The position numbers and the translations under genes were made by a program. The notes beneath the pieces were generated by a model. It saw nothing but the letters and a program-made list of their open reading frames with translations. It made no database searches and had not been told where the DNA came from. From Lingula anatina (lineage: Eukaryota; Brachiopoda; Lingulata; Lingulida; Lingulidae): a stretch of 64,000 nucleotides of DNA. This document shows, one piece after another, positions 27,701 to 36,394 of this stretch. Every line of letters begins with the position of its first letter. Positions within the stretch are counted from its first letter, which is position 1. The DNA lies in the NCBI RefSeq assembly GCF_001039355.2, contig NW_019775656.1, positions 117,836-181,835 on the forward strand, read 5' to 3'.

Positions 27701-30700
27701 ACAGTCCTTTAAGGCAATAATAACCTCTGTCCCAACTTGTAACAATCCCCAAAACTTTTAAATCCCAAACATTTTAATGGATCTGCACTTGTAGAGTCAT
27801 ATACATGAATCTACCTGGCATACTAAAATGCCTGTGATACCTTTCATTATTCAACACAGCCCCAGTGCAAATAGTGCCAAGAGCATTTCCATTCATAAGT
27901 CAGATTTAATGCGCCACAATCATAAAATGGACGGTAAAACTTTTTATGGACGTAATCATTCCTGGCACAGTATAAAGTATGAGGATAGTTGGACCTCCTA
28001 ACAGTCTGAAAAAAATGTGGGTTCTATAATTTTACAATAATTGGAAATGCGCTTGCCCTTAATCTGAGAAGATATGTGAAAGCATGAAGAGATGAAAGCA
28101 CGTTTTTTAGAAGAAAGAATAGTCTCAAATAACAGAAAATTGATCCTTTTGTTTGGGTTAGTCGCCCATACAAAATTCCACTTCAATTATCTGCCCAATT
28201 TGACTTCTCCCCCAGGCCAGATTTGTTATTGCAATACAAATATATATCATAAATAGCATTCTGTGTCAACCGGATATTGCTTTGTCTTTAAGATATTTAG
28301 TTACAGGCACCAGCAATTTCCTGGTTTCAAGTATCTTGTTAATATCAATTGGTTGAAAGTGGAATTTAACACTTTCAAATCTCCTTTAGTATCAGATACC
28401 GCCAGGTTGTTTATATGGCCATGCCTCTGTGTACTGCATATCACGCAGAGTCATTTGTGCAGGTGAGACTGTGCTCATTGCATTTGTTGAGACCGTTGTC
28501 CCACAAAAATACCAATAATATTTAAAGAACAAAAATATTGTATGTGACCTTTTCAATGTTTATATGGTGATGTTTGATTAATTTAATAATTTATAAATAA
28601 CATGCCAAGGTAGTGATTTGGTATTTTTTAAGTTTTTCTTCGTATAAATTCACAATATAATTTCATATTAATAAAATGCTCTTCAATTCCATTTTCTCCT
28701 CTTCCTCTCTCACAATCCACATTGTCTCTCACAGAAATGGATTCCCATTTTCCTCCTTTGATAATACACAGTCAAAAATAAACAAAAACAGTATCTCTTT
28801 CTTTCCCTGAAAATGGGTAAATGAATGCTCACACACGCACGCACACGCACACGCACACACACACATATCCTCCATCTTACCTAGGTTTTCTAGCCTGGCC
28901 TGTAGGTGTGGAGGCACAGCTGGCTCATGGCGGAGATAGAAATGAACCTCGTCCCTGTGGATACCCCACTGCTGCAGTATCTCAAAGGGCTTCTCATGGT
29001 CTGCCACAGGGCGCTCTGAAATGTGTACAGTGCAGATTGAAACTAAAGGCAAACAATAAAATAAAGGGCAACTTCACAATGGTTCATATTTTTTCAGCAT
29101 TGACAGTTCTGATATGACACTTAAAAGTTCCAACTGAAGTACACTTTCTTTCTAATTAACTGAATATGTATTATAATACTGTTAAATCAAATGTTAATCA
29201 TCAGATTTTTCTTATAAAGACAATATAAAGAACTGTAGGATAAATAAACAAGAAATAAAAATCAATTTGATCCTGGTCTTCATGTAAGATGAAGTCAGTT
29301 AGGGTTATGATATGTTGCATTCTTATATATTTCAAATATGTGCAATGAAAGAACCACCTCTAAGTGAACAATGCATTTTATCTGACGTCCAATCTTTTTC
29401 ATTAAAACTTGCAAACAAACACCTTTTATACACAAACTAACTTAGCTATGTTAAAGTATGCAAATAATAAATTTCAGTCAGATGGAGAGTGGTTTTATCT
29501 GAAACAATCTTGAAATACATATTATATGGCAGTTTTTACTGCACAGTATTGAATGGTTATTAGAACAGAAGTGCAGATTCCTTTGTTGACCTTGATATTG
29601 ACACAACTTATACATGAGGTTCTGCATCCAATCAAGAAAGAAACTCATTTCAATTTAAGAATACAGCAAAGGTTTGGACCGTAGACTGTATCTAATATGC
29701 AAGTTTACATACCAAATAAAATGCTTTTTTCCTTCAATTTCTATTATCTATAATTTTGATTAGTTTAAAAAAAGTTTGAAGAAGAAAACCCAGGTTTAAA
29801 AGCCCCATTAACTCAAATAAATACTTGTAATTTCAAAAGCAAATTATCAACTTTCTCTATTTTCTTTCTTTTTAACACACAAATAAATAAATGACTAAAT
29901 AAATAAATAACTGAAAATAAAGATCTGTACCTATAACCTACAGACAATTACTGGTTTGATAAAATAAGCCAAGAAAAAAAAATGAAACAAACAGCCAGTC
30001 CTTTTGAAATTTGAAATTATGCTTACCAATTCCCCTCCATAATTCTGCAAGATGGCAGATCTCCTCTCCAGGTTCTTTGCAGCACTCTATCACATCTTTA
30101 CATGTTGTTTCGGGTGTAATGGGGACTTCTGCTGTTCTCTGGTGATTGCTGTCCAGGTACACTTTCAAGATAATCTGTAATAGATTCATACCTTGAATTG
30201 TGAAAAACTGCCAATAAAAATACCATGGTTAAGCTGAGGGTTAATTTTCCATATGTCATCTGTAATAGATTCCTAATCTTTTCAGTGTGAAAATAGTAAT
30301 CAGTCATATTTTCTAGACATCTTCCAGGATAAACTCTGGGTAAACTTTCTCGATATATTTTCATATGTTATGGTTTTTATTGTAAACAAATACACAACTG
30401 TAGCAGATATTATATCATATAATCACATGGATAGTTGTAATGAAAAGCTGTAAATTAAGGCCAGTAAAACTTTATTTAGATAAACCTAAGATTTTACATT
30501 TAGATTTTTGTATTTCAAGTGCTTTTGATGTCACTATTTCCATTTTATCAAGTGCAAACTTGAGTTTGGAACCCCATGTTCAGCTCTTTATAATTTTTTG
30601 CAATTAATCTTTCCAGCAGTGGTTTTCAGTTAACTCCAGGAGACAACTGCATGGGGGCCACATGCCTGATTAAATGCACCATTTAAGATGAAGTATAACA

Positions 30701-33700
30701 CTCTGGAAGATGTCATAGTAAAATATGTCTACTACACCTGTGTGACATCTCTGTGTTGTAAAAAACATGTTTTGGAAAACTTGCCAGCCCAAAGTTCGAA
30801 TCAATGGAATATGCTCAGTTCTGATGGAAAAGTGCAAATAAATTCTTTTTATGACCTTTGCACAAGACCATGAAATAGTCATGATTTAAAAGGATTTAAA
30901 TTGTTTGTCCTTCTTCTTGCTTATCGTACAGTTATTCTTTAGACTTTTTACTTGAGTTCTACTGCCTGGTAGTCCATCGTCCAGATTTTAATATAAATGC
31001 ATTATTTAAAAAAAATTACTAAAAGCAACTCAGATTAAATATTCAAAACAACTGGTTACCTCATATTATGTTACAAGACCTTATTAAATTGTCCACATTA
31101 AAATTCTATTTCGAAAATGAGCCTACACTAAAATGAGGCCCAGTAAATTATTTACAACTTTACTACTGTTTAAATTTAAAGGTGCTTTATAAAAGCAATT
31201 CACAATTTTTCCATGGTTAAAGTCTTCAGGCACAAAAAATTACGGCCTATTAAAAACAAACTTACAGTTTTCTGGGTCAACCTATAAAGGTTTAACTTTG
31301 GTAGTTGTAAGAATATAAAGTCAGTCAAACTTGTTTAATATGCAAAGGGCAACTTAAAATGCACACTGTCTTTATCATCTAACAGGAATGCCTTTAAAAA
31401 ATTAAGACAGAGACAAAACTGAATTAATTCCTATTACATATGGTGTTCAATTACACCACTTCTTTGACCCTTACTTTAAATACACAATGAGACAACTGTA
31501 AAATTGTTAATTGCAAAACTGGAAAATAACTGTGATCAAATACAAATATTAAACTGTAAAAATTCTCAAAATGTTTGTTCCCTTCTTTCATTTTAAAATA
31601 TACTTATTCTGATAAATTTGAATACAATAAGCACCTCCACTGAGACTGTTTAACTAAAATATACATTTTTTATATCATTTCCACTTGTGCTAATGGTTAT
31701 TTATGTAACCTGATAAAACTAATTTGTCTCCACCTGTTCTTTTATGTCTATTTGGCATGCTAAGAAGATCTTCACAAATGACTATTGTCTAACATATCAA
31801 CCCAAATCTAATACTTCTCAATACCACACTATTCTTCACAAATATAATGTAGTCTTTTTCTCCTATGGCTCATGGCTCCTATGAAATATTTTTTTGTTTG
31901 TATTTTTTAATTTTTTTTACTTATTTGAGAAATACCAAGACCTTTTCAAAACCTTATTCAAATATTACTTCAATTATGATTCCTGTTGCAAAGCAATCTC
32001 TCATTTTACTTGTTGATTTTGTTAAAAAATTATTTGATATTTAGGATATAAAATAATTTAATAGCAAATATATCAAATATTAAAACATATTAATAGATTG
32101 ATGCAATATTTGTATCTAAAAAGTAAAATCATGTTTGTAAAAGGCAGATAGTCTAAATATAGTTGATGAGTCTACATACAACAATTGGGTTTAACCTTTG
32201 TACTTTATGCCCTAATAAAAATAAAAAGGAGCAGACCAATCTACATTAAAAATCCAGATGCTTCTTTCACCCAACATACCACTACTGTGAGCAAGCATCA
32301 CAAGTCCCCAACAAGTGCCTTCAACAGCAATCACAATACTTACAGATTTCTGGCTACATTTTGGTGTAGCAACAAGTGCAATATACATGATCTGAGTGCA
32401 CCCAGCAACTCCTAGTCTGCGACATTTCTGCTCAGGGGAGTGTTTCCCCAGCGTGGCGAGATCAAATGCGAATCTGCATAGATCTTAGAAAAATAGTACA
32501 GTCAGAACCAGCATATCATTCACCTGGTGACCTCAGCTCCACTTTAAGAGCGTTGATGTCAAATCATAAATATCCTTCATCATGATGTTACAAAGAACAA
32601 AAAAGCTAGTGACTAGCTGGAGACACTTGATGTGGATTCTGATAGTCCCTCTGTTTGCCCCTAGTTGCCATGGCTGTGGGGAAGATGTGAGTCCTCTATA
32701 TCTTCATAAATATCTTTCTTTTCTCATCCACATGGAGCTGGACTCTTGCCTACACCTTAACCAGTATCCTAGCTGACAACCCCAGTCCTCATTTTAAATA
32801 TCTTGTGTAAAATCTGGTATAGCGCAACTTCCAATGTACCCTAGTTCTCAACCTCTTATAACTGTCTCACATCAATTTGCACTGATGACTCAAAAGTAAG
32901 ATATATAAAAATAAAACTAAACCTTGTTATATAATCTTCACACATGTATTGATATGCATTAACAACAGGCACTGATTCCTATTTGGATCTGAGCATAGTT
33001 CAAGTTGGGCTCAGTTTTCATATCAGCCAAAGCCACCACAATCAGGCAAGATAACAGACTGTTGGCTAGAAAATGGTAGAAAATACCTCCACTGTAACCC
33101 TAATAGTCCACTTTGAGCAGACTGAAACAATCCACAGATTGGGCTTATAGCAAATACCATATAACCCTGTATTGATGATCTATAGAGTCGCTCTATTACA
33201 TATACCAAAGGGAGATTTTTATGGTTAATATACAGGCCAAGAAGCTGCATGGCCATAATGAAAACACGGGGATACCTTTCCACCAAGCAATTTACACTCT
33301 AGCAACTAGGCACTAATGATTAAGCATGGACAACTGCAAAGCTGCTAAAAATAAATTATATCTTGTTTCCATTTAAAAGCTAGGAAATGGTTTATCCAAG
33401 GAAAAATTGAAACTAGAGATGTAAGCAGGAAGTTTCCTATGGAATGATAACAAAAATCAATCAAAGAAAACTTTTAATTCTAAGTATCCTAGTAATCCAA
33501 TACCCCTAATGATAATCCAATCAAAGCTATTCAACAACAATGCTCTGCATGCCAATGGCTCTGAGGTTGGAAATAAACAAGGATCAAATTAAAAATCAGA
33601 ATAAACAAGAAAATATGCAAAGCTCAGTTCATGGTGAAAAAGTAGGTCAAAGGTCAATTTCAATATCATAGTTTATGAATTTCTATTCAAGTTCAATAGC

Positions 33701-35955
33701 AATCATGGGCATTTCTTTGCCAATTTTGCAGATTTAAAGGCCTGAANGCCAGCGTACACGCTGGTGGTACTAATAAATAGAAGCATTTTATAGGTGGATT
33801 CATATTAGGAAAGACACTTTAGCTTAGCCAAGTCCCAATGAATTTCCCATGAATAATTTATCTAGAAAAATAAGGTTACACCGCAAATTAAGGCAGCTGC
33901 TGATTACAATTTAATGAGATTTTAAATCAAATGGTCACATTGCCAGCACTGCGTATTTCAAATATATATGTTGTAGTATAGGAGCTGATAATACAGTCAG
34001 ATTATTGTTATTTCTGTAAAAGAGGACCTCGCACTGTAAATTAGCCAATGTAGACTGATTATGTTGAGGAAGAAAATAAGCTAATATAATATATTGCTTT
34101 CATTACGTACCTGTAGATTTAATTTACAAATTATAAATGTACTTGGGAGGTAAAAAATAGCTGCTATCCACTGTAAATAGTGACAAAATAATGATGGTTA
34201 AGAAGATAATTGAGTGAGAAAATTTTTATTCATATGGCATGATTCAACCTGGAACCATTTCTTAAATCTTAAATAACAATGAAGCCTATCAGAACCTGAA
34301 CATCTACCTTCTCAGTCTGTGCCATAAGCTTTTCAGCTTTCTGGCCATTCTAACCACAAGTTTCCAAAAATCTACTGGTCCAAATCAGAATTCACTGGAC
34401 ATTTTCCCCTATTGCATTAATACTAGGAATAAAAAGACCTTGATTTTGTCAAATCTTTTTTTTTTAATCATCATGTAACATTTCAGAAGAAAACTTGAAT
34501 CAAAGCAAGAGCTTTTTTGAAACCGTATAGAAAGAATCTAAAAGCCATATTTACCACTACATTCACACATTCTGAAAAATCTACTGGTCAAAACAAACTT
34601 TTTAACTGGCTGTGGGTAACATCAGAGACTGTTTTTAATCCACACTTCTAAATATTTTATTCTTTGTACTGTTTAAACCAAAACTCTACAACTTTTCCTA
34701 ACTGATCACCTTTGCCAGGTATAGCACCTGTTGAAAGCTGAAAAGTTATAACATTTTACAAACTCATCCATAATGTTACAAGAATTCACTTGACCAAAAC
34801 TTTGTCAGCTTCTCAAAAAGACAGCACTGCTAGCACTGTGGTACAAACTCTTTGATTTCATGTACAAAATAAACATCTTTCAATATTCATAAGTCAAATT
34901 AGAAAACTGACAAGTTCTGCAACCTTCTGTGAGTACATTAGCTTGTTTTTCTCACTTCCCAATGGACTAGAATTAGATTAACCTAGTAATTAATCTTTTT
35001 ATGTATTTGGAATATATATACTAAGGAAAGTTTTGCTTTAGACCTAACTCATCTTATTGAAAATGTTTACAATATGTTTGCTATGAAATCTGTGGATAAA
35101 AAACACCCTAAAACAAGTGAATTTTTAGAAAATCAACACAAAAACAACAATCATTTTTTCTTTTCACAGGCTAATCAAGAATGCTGCAAAAAATAAAGAA
35201 AAAAAAAGAATACAAAGACTGCCATCTGATAATTTCAATCTATCCTACTATTTAAGAAATGTACATTACGCTACAGGTGCTGTTGATATTGAGCCTAAAA
35301 TAGTTTTCATTTTTACCCCTTGTATATTTTATTTATTTATTGCTTGTGAAACATGTATGCTTTTCAACTGAATAAAGCACTCAAGAAAAAATAATGATAG
35401 TCATCTGAGTTGAACTAATATAGTTATAACCTAAAAAAAAAAATAAATACTGCCCAGTAGTCCAAAATGTCTGTCTTGCAAGTAAAACAGAATGAGATTA
35501 TGAAATAGGGGCAGCATTTTAAATAAATTTCTTTTTTTTTTTTTAATATCTTCCAGTTGGTTATTATTGTTTTTAATTTAATGTTCGACGAGTGTGTCAG
35601 GATTCCTGACACACTCGTCGAACATTAAATTAAAAACAATAATAACCAAAAAATCCAAATTTTCAAACAAGTTCATAACTATAAAAAAAAAACAAGGAAA
35701 ACACCTCGTCACTTGAAAGAACACATAACATTCATTAAAAATTAATGCAAATGGCAAATTCATATAATTCAATAGTAGCATACGAGGCGAACTTTGCTGG
35801 TCAATTTCATAAGGTTTAAAAATCAGGGAAACACAGTTATCATTGGTAACTAGCCAGCATTTATGTGCATTAGTCTTATCGGCAATTATCTACCGAAATC
35901 ATATTATTCAGATCTATAAATAAGGTGATATTACCTGTCGTTGTATGTGGTCCAT
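552..35955 (-). CDS. TP53BP2/PPP1R13B-like: ASPP-family protein (apoptosis-stimulating protein of p53), complete, 10 exons
   Basis: Joining 35935-35955, 30027-30174, 28881-29015, 24920-24972, 6353-6626, 5616-5812, 2843-5011, 1587-1720, 989-1155 and 552-757 gives 3504 nt (1167 aa) with every intron GT-AG and every phase consistent. Order of parts: ubiquitin-like/Ras-association fold (about 8-100), basic linker (101-119), coiled coil (about 120-330) with the family motif [17 protein letters not shown], Pro/Ser/Gln-rich middle (about 340-960), RVSF PP1-docking motif (972-975) followed by [13 protein letters not shown], ankyrin repeats (about 1000-1100) and C-terminal SH3 with EWWWAKL and [13 protein letters not shown] proteins bind PP1 and p53-family proteins through the ankyrin-SH3 end and act at junctions and in apoptosis. 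Invertebrates usually have one ancestral gene, so ASPP1 versus ASPP2 cannot be assigned. Exons 5 and 6 occur twice in this assembly; the downstream pair is used here. The start is fixed by an in-frame TGA just upstream. Confidence 0.95.
989..1155 (-). CDS. ASPP exon 9 (ankyrin repeats)
   Basis: Continues the split Trp with [20 protein letters not shown], then [20 protein letters not shown]. Phase 2 in and phase 1 out, donor A|GTAAGT. Confidence 0.96.
1587..1720 (-). CDS. ASPP exon 8 (ankyrin repeats)
   Basis: Encodes [20 protein letters not shown] and [15 protein letters not shown], the first clear ankyrin repeat pair. The donor splits the Trp codon (TG|G). Confidence 0.96.
2843..5011 (-). 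CDS. ASPP exon 7 (long Pro/Gln/Ser-rich exon with RVxF motif)
   Basis: 2169 nt, 723 codons without a stop, acceptor ATTTCAG and donor GAG|GTGAGT. It begins [20 protein letters not shown], the end of the coiled coil, then VEPYIKHTP and a long low-complexity region rich in Pro, Gln, Ser and Thr that is expected to be disordered. [12 protein letters not shown] resembles a conserved ASPP segment. Near the end, [18 protein letters not shown] gives the PP1-docking motif and leads into the ankyrin repeats. Confidence 0.95.
5616..5812 (-). CDS. ASPP exon 6, downstream copy (coiled coil)
   Basis: Phase 1 in, phase 0 out (ATG|GTAAGT). Encodes [37 protein letters not shown] and a Gly/Asn-rich break, then LEKLRKELM. 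Same residues as the copy at 11466-11662. Confidence 0.92.
6353..6626 (-). CDS. ASPP exon 5, downstream copy (coiled coil)
   Basis: Acceptor ATTTCAG, donor A|GTATGT, phase 0 in and phase 1 out. Encodes [19 protein letters not shown] followed by a Gln/Lys-rich coiled coil ending in [11 protein letters not shown]. The translation is identical to the other copy at 12196-12469. Confidence 0.92.
7348..7507. repeat. 32-bp minisatellite, 5 units
   Basis: Five tandem copies of a 32-bp unit starting CCCATTTTAGATATATTCCA, nearly exact. It lies in an ASPP intron. Confidence 0.97.
7904..7942 (-). CDS. Possible mini alternative first exon, copy 1
   Basis: Encodes [13 protein letters not shown] and ends CAG|GTAATT in phase 0, compatible with ASPP exon 5. 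It is so short that chance is a serious alternative. Confidence 0.2.
8028..8240. mobile_element. Hairpin MITE (PIF/Harbinger-like), copy 1
   Basis: 213 bp, ends GGGTGCATTCCCA and TGGGAATGCAGTC (inverted), flanked by TAA on both sides. Subterminal GATCGATCTA-type stretches extend the imperfect hairpin. A 3-bp TWA target site and GG-starting ends fit PIF/Harbinger. No coding capacity. Confidence 0.8.
9636..9944 (-). CDS. Candidate alternative ASPP first exon with three [10 protein letters not shown]-type repeats, copy 1
   Basis: 103 codons from ATG (9944) to ATG|GTATGT. Residues 14-24, 34-44 and 53-63 repeat KR-[SN]-S-[VI]-A-[HK]-[ML]-E-G-[LI] about every 20 residues, between Ser/Arg-rich spacers. 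The rest reads [20 protein letters not shown] and HKLENYVNM. It ends in phase 0, as needed to join exon 5 ([12 protein letters not shown]). The KRxS context suggests basophilic-kinase sites. It could also be an internal exon, since CAG precedes GATGG, or belong to a nested gene; function unknown. Confidence 0.5.
10925..10925. other. Single N at the duplication junction
   Basis: One undetermined base exactly where the first block ends and the second begins. It probably marks an artificial join between contigs. Confidence 0.8.
11466..11662 (-). CDS. ASPP exon 6, upstream copy (duplicated block)
   Basis: Intact copy of the exon at 5616-5812, with the same acceptor and a GTAAGT donor. It ends in phase 0, so it could splice either to exon 7 or to the downstream exon 5. 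Confidence 0.85.
12196..12469 (-). CDS. ASPP exon 5, upstream copy (duplicated block)
   Basis: Intact second copy with the same splice sites and identical residues to 6353-6626. Including both copies of exons 5 and 6 would stay in frame and add 157 residues of coiled coil, but the pair more likely represents the other allele placed in tandem. Confidence 0.85.
13192..13383. repeat. 32-bp minisatellite, 6 units
   Basis: The same array in the second block has six units, one with AA instead of CT at its end. The 5/6 difference is typical of allelic length variation. Confidence 0.97.
13780..13818 (-). CDS. Possible mini alternative first exon, copy 2
   Basis: Same 13 codons and donor as 7904-7942 within the second duplicated block. 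As weak as the first copy. Confidence 0.2.
13904..14117. mobile_element. Hairpin MITE (PIF/Harbinger-like), copy 2
   Basis: The same insertion as 8028-8240 carried in the second duplicated block, flanked by TAA. The insertion therefore predates the split of the two copies. Confidence 0.8.
14316..14337. repeat. Poly(A) tract in block copy 2
   Basis: A run of about 22 A; the matching site in copy 1 is shorter and interrupted. Confidence 0.9.
15503..15811 (-). CDS. Candidate alternative ASPP first exon with three [10 protein letters not shown]-type repeats, copy 2
   Basis: Second copy of the exon at 9636-9944, same length and donor. Two residues differ in the tail (SSSG for SSIG, QAAQ for QTAQ), while the repeats are unchanged. 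The open frame and donor surviving in both copies support a coding exon. Confidence 0.5.
16796..22612. other. ASPP intron, unique part
   Basis: 5.8 kb of AT-rich sequence between the duplicated block and the candidate exon at 22613. Short open frames on both strands lack homology and splice context; nothing supportable seen. Confidence 0.5.
22613..22786 (-). CDS. Candidate alternative ASPP first exon (acidic/Ser-rich)
   Basis: 58 codons from ATG (22786) to CAG|GTATTG, phase 0. Begins [20 protein letters not shown], then [19 protein letters not shown] and ends TFQLVQ. GC and codon use look more coding than the flanks, and the phase allows splicing straight to exon 5, giving an isoform without the ubiquitin-like domain. 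Alternative: an unrelated nested exon. Confidence 0.4.
22787..24919. other. ASPP intron
   Basis: 2.1 kb without recognisable features apart from a poly(A) run near 23658-23677. Confidence 0.5.
24920..24972 (-). CDS. ASPP exon 4 (basic linker)
   Basis: 53 nt, flanked by TTTCAG and GTAAGT. Encodes [19 protein letters not shown], comparable with the short linker containing RNGV in vertebrate ASPPs. Ends in phase 0, matching exon 5. Confidence 0.9.
25632..25846. mobile_element. Hairpin MITE (PIF/Harbinger-like), copy 3
   Basis: 215 bp in ASPP intron 3, ends GGCTGTATTTCCAGAG and CTCTGGAAATGGGATC, flanked by TAA. The core TACTACAAGCTGTAAGGGGG matches copies 1 and 2. Confidence 0.82.
26380..26446. 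repeat. CT/CA microsatellite
   Basis: CT dinucleotides followed by about 28 CA/CG units. Confidence 0.95.
28829..28865. repeat. CA microsatellite next to ASPP exon 3
   Basis: CA/CG dinucleotides 15 bp from the exon 3 donor. Confidence 0.9.
28881..29015 (-). CDS. ASPP exon 3 (ubiquitin-like/RA domain, second half)
   Basis: Phase 1 at both ends. Encodes [18 protein letters not shown] and VHFYLRHEP, typical of the family. A CA microsatellite lies 15 bp beyond the donor. Confidence 0.95.
30027..30174 (-). CDS. ASPP exon 2 (ubiquitin-like/RA domain, first half)
   Basis: Begins after ATTACAG and ends G|GTAAGC in phase 1. It encodes [11 protein letters not shown], then [13 protein letters not shown] and CHLAELWRG, which match the conserved N-terminus of ASPP1/2. 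Confidence 0.95.
33580..33746. repeat. DR1-bearing repeat, single copy, ending at an N
   Basis: Shares CAGTTCATGGTGAAAA, TAGGTCAAAGGTCAATTT and a CTATTCAAxTTCAATAGxAA segment with the tandem array at 52040-52427. It breaks off at the N at 33747. Confidence 0.75.
33747..33747. other. Single N ending the DR1 repeat (intron 1 of ASPP)
   Basis: Second N located in the same repeat family, followed by CAGCGTACACGCTGGTGGTA. Confidence 0.7.
35557..35649. repeat. Perfect 93-bp palindrome (46-bp arms, 1-bp centre)
   Basis: The left arm 35557-35602 is the exact reverse complement of 35604-35649, around a single T. Flanks are not symmetric. Such a hairpin may be a foldback element remnant, a very recent inverted duplication, or a sequencing/assembly artefact. 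Confidence 0.97.
35935..35955 (-). CDS. ASPP exon 1 (start codon)
   Basis: Encodes MDHIQRQ and ends CAG|GTAATA in phase 0. An in-frame TGA four codons upstream decides the start. The join to exon 2 gives a sequence continuous with the ubiquitin-like domain. Confidence 0.75.
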
Positions 35956-36337
35956 CGTCAAATCTCAGTCTGCCATTTTGAAAACAAGTGTCCTTCCCAC
36001 AATTCCATTTTGGCAAGAAGAGCTAAACTATAAAACAAATATTTTCCATTTAAAGCATTTCCGTCTTTTGAAAATCCATACAGATTTCTAAAACAATACT
36101 AAAAAGAGCATTAGGTAATGATTTGTCTTCAATAGATCCATCTAATAACATTAATGACCAATTCGATGCCTACATTAAATAAAAGTTGCATCGATGCAGC
36201 ATAATCCCGTTTTTAACACCATGACAGCTGTGACTTCCGATGTAAACATGTCGATTTCCCCAGGGATGTAGGAGACAACGGGGCTGTTATGGGGTTGCAA
36301 CTGACGGTTGTTACGTCTGTTGCACATGTGTTATGAT
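35956..36337. promoter_or_regulatory. Divergent (bidirectional) promoter region
   Basis: 382 bp separate the ASPP start codon (minus) from the start codon of the coiled-coil gene (plus), so both promoters and 5' UTRs must lie here unless upstream exons were missed. No TATA box is obvious. A Myb-like AACTGACGGTTG stretch and a CRE-like TTACGTC lie near 36298-36317. Co-regulation is inference. Confidence 0.6.
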
Positions 36338-36394
36338 ATGGAACCTTCTGAAGGATGTGCTTGTGTACAAAACGATGACAGCTGTGAAGCAAAG
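36338..36394 (+). CDS. Coiled-coil/CaaX gene exon 1
   Basis: Encodes MEPSEGCACVQNDDSCEAK and ends AAG|GTGAGG, phase 0. The reading frame is open upstream to a TGA at 36302, allowing four more residues from the ATG at 36326. Confidence 0.7.

Larger units (their letters stand above)
24973..28880. other. ASPP intron 3
   Basis: 3.9 kb holding the MITE at 25632-25846 and two CA-rich microsatellites. An open frame at 27409-27654 (plus) has no recognised homology. Confidence 0.5.
30175..35934. other. ASPP intron 1
   Basis: 5.8 kb AT-rich intron. It holds the DR1-bearing repeat and an N near 33.6-33.75 kb and the perfect palindrome at 35557-35649; otherwise nothing seen. Confidence 0.6.
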
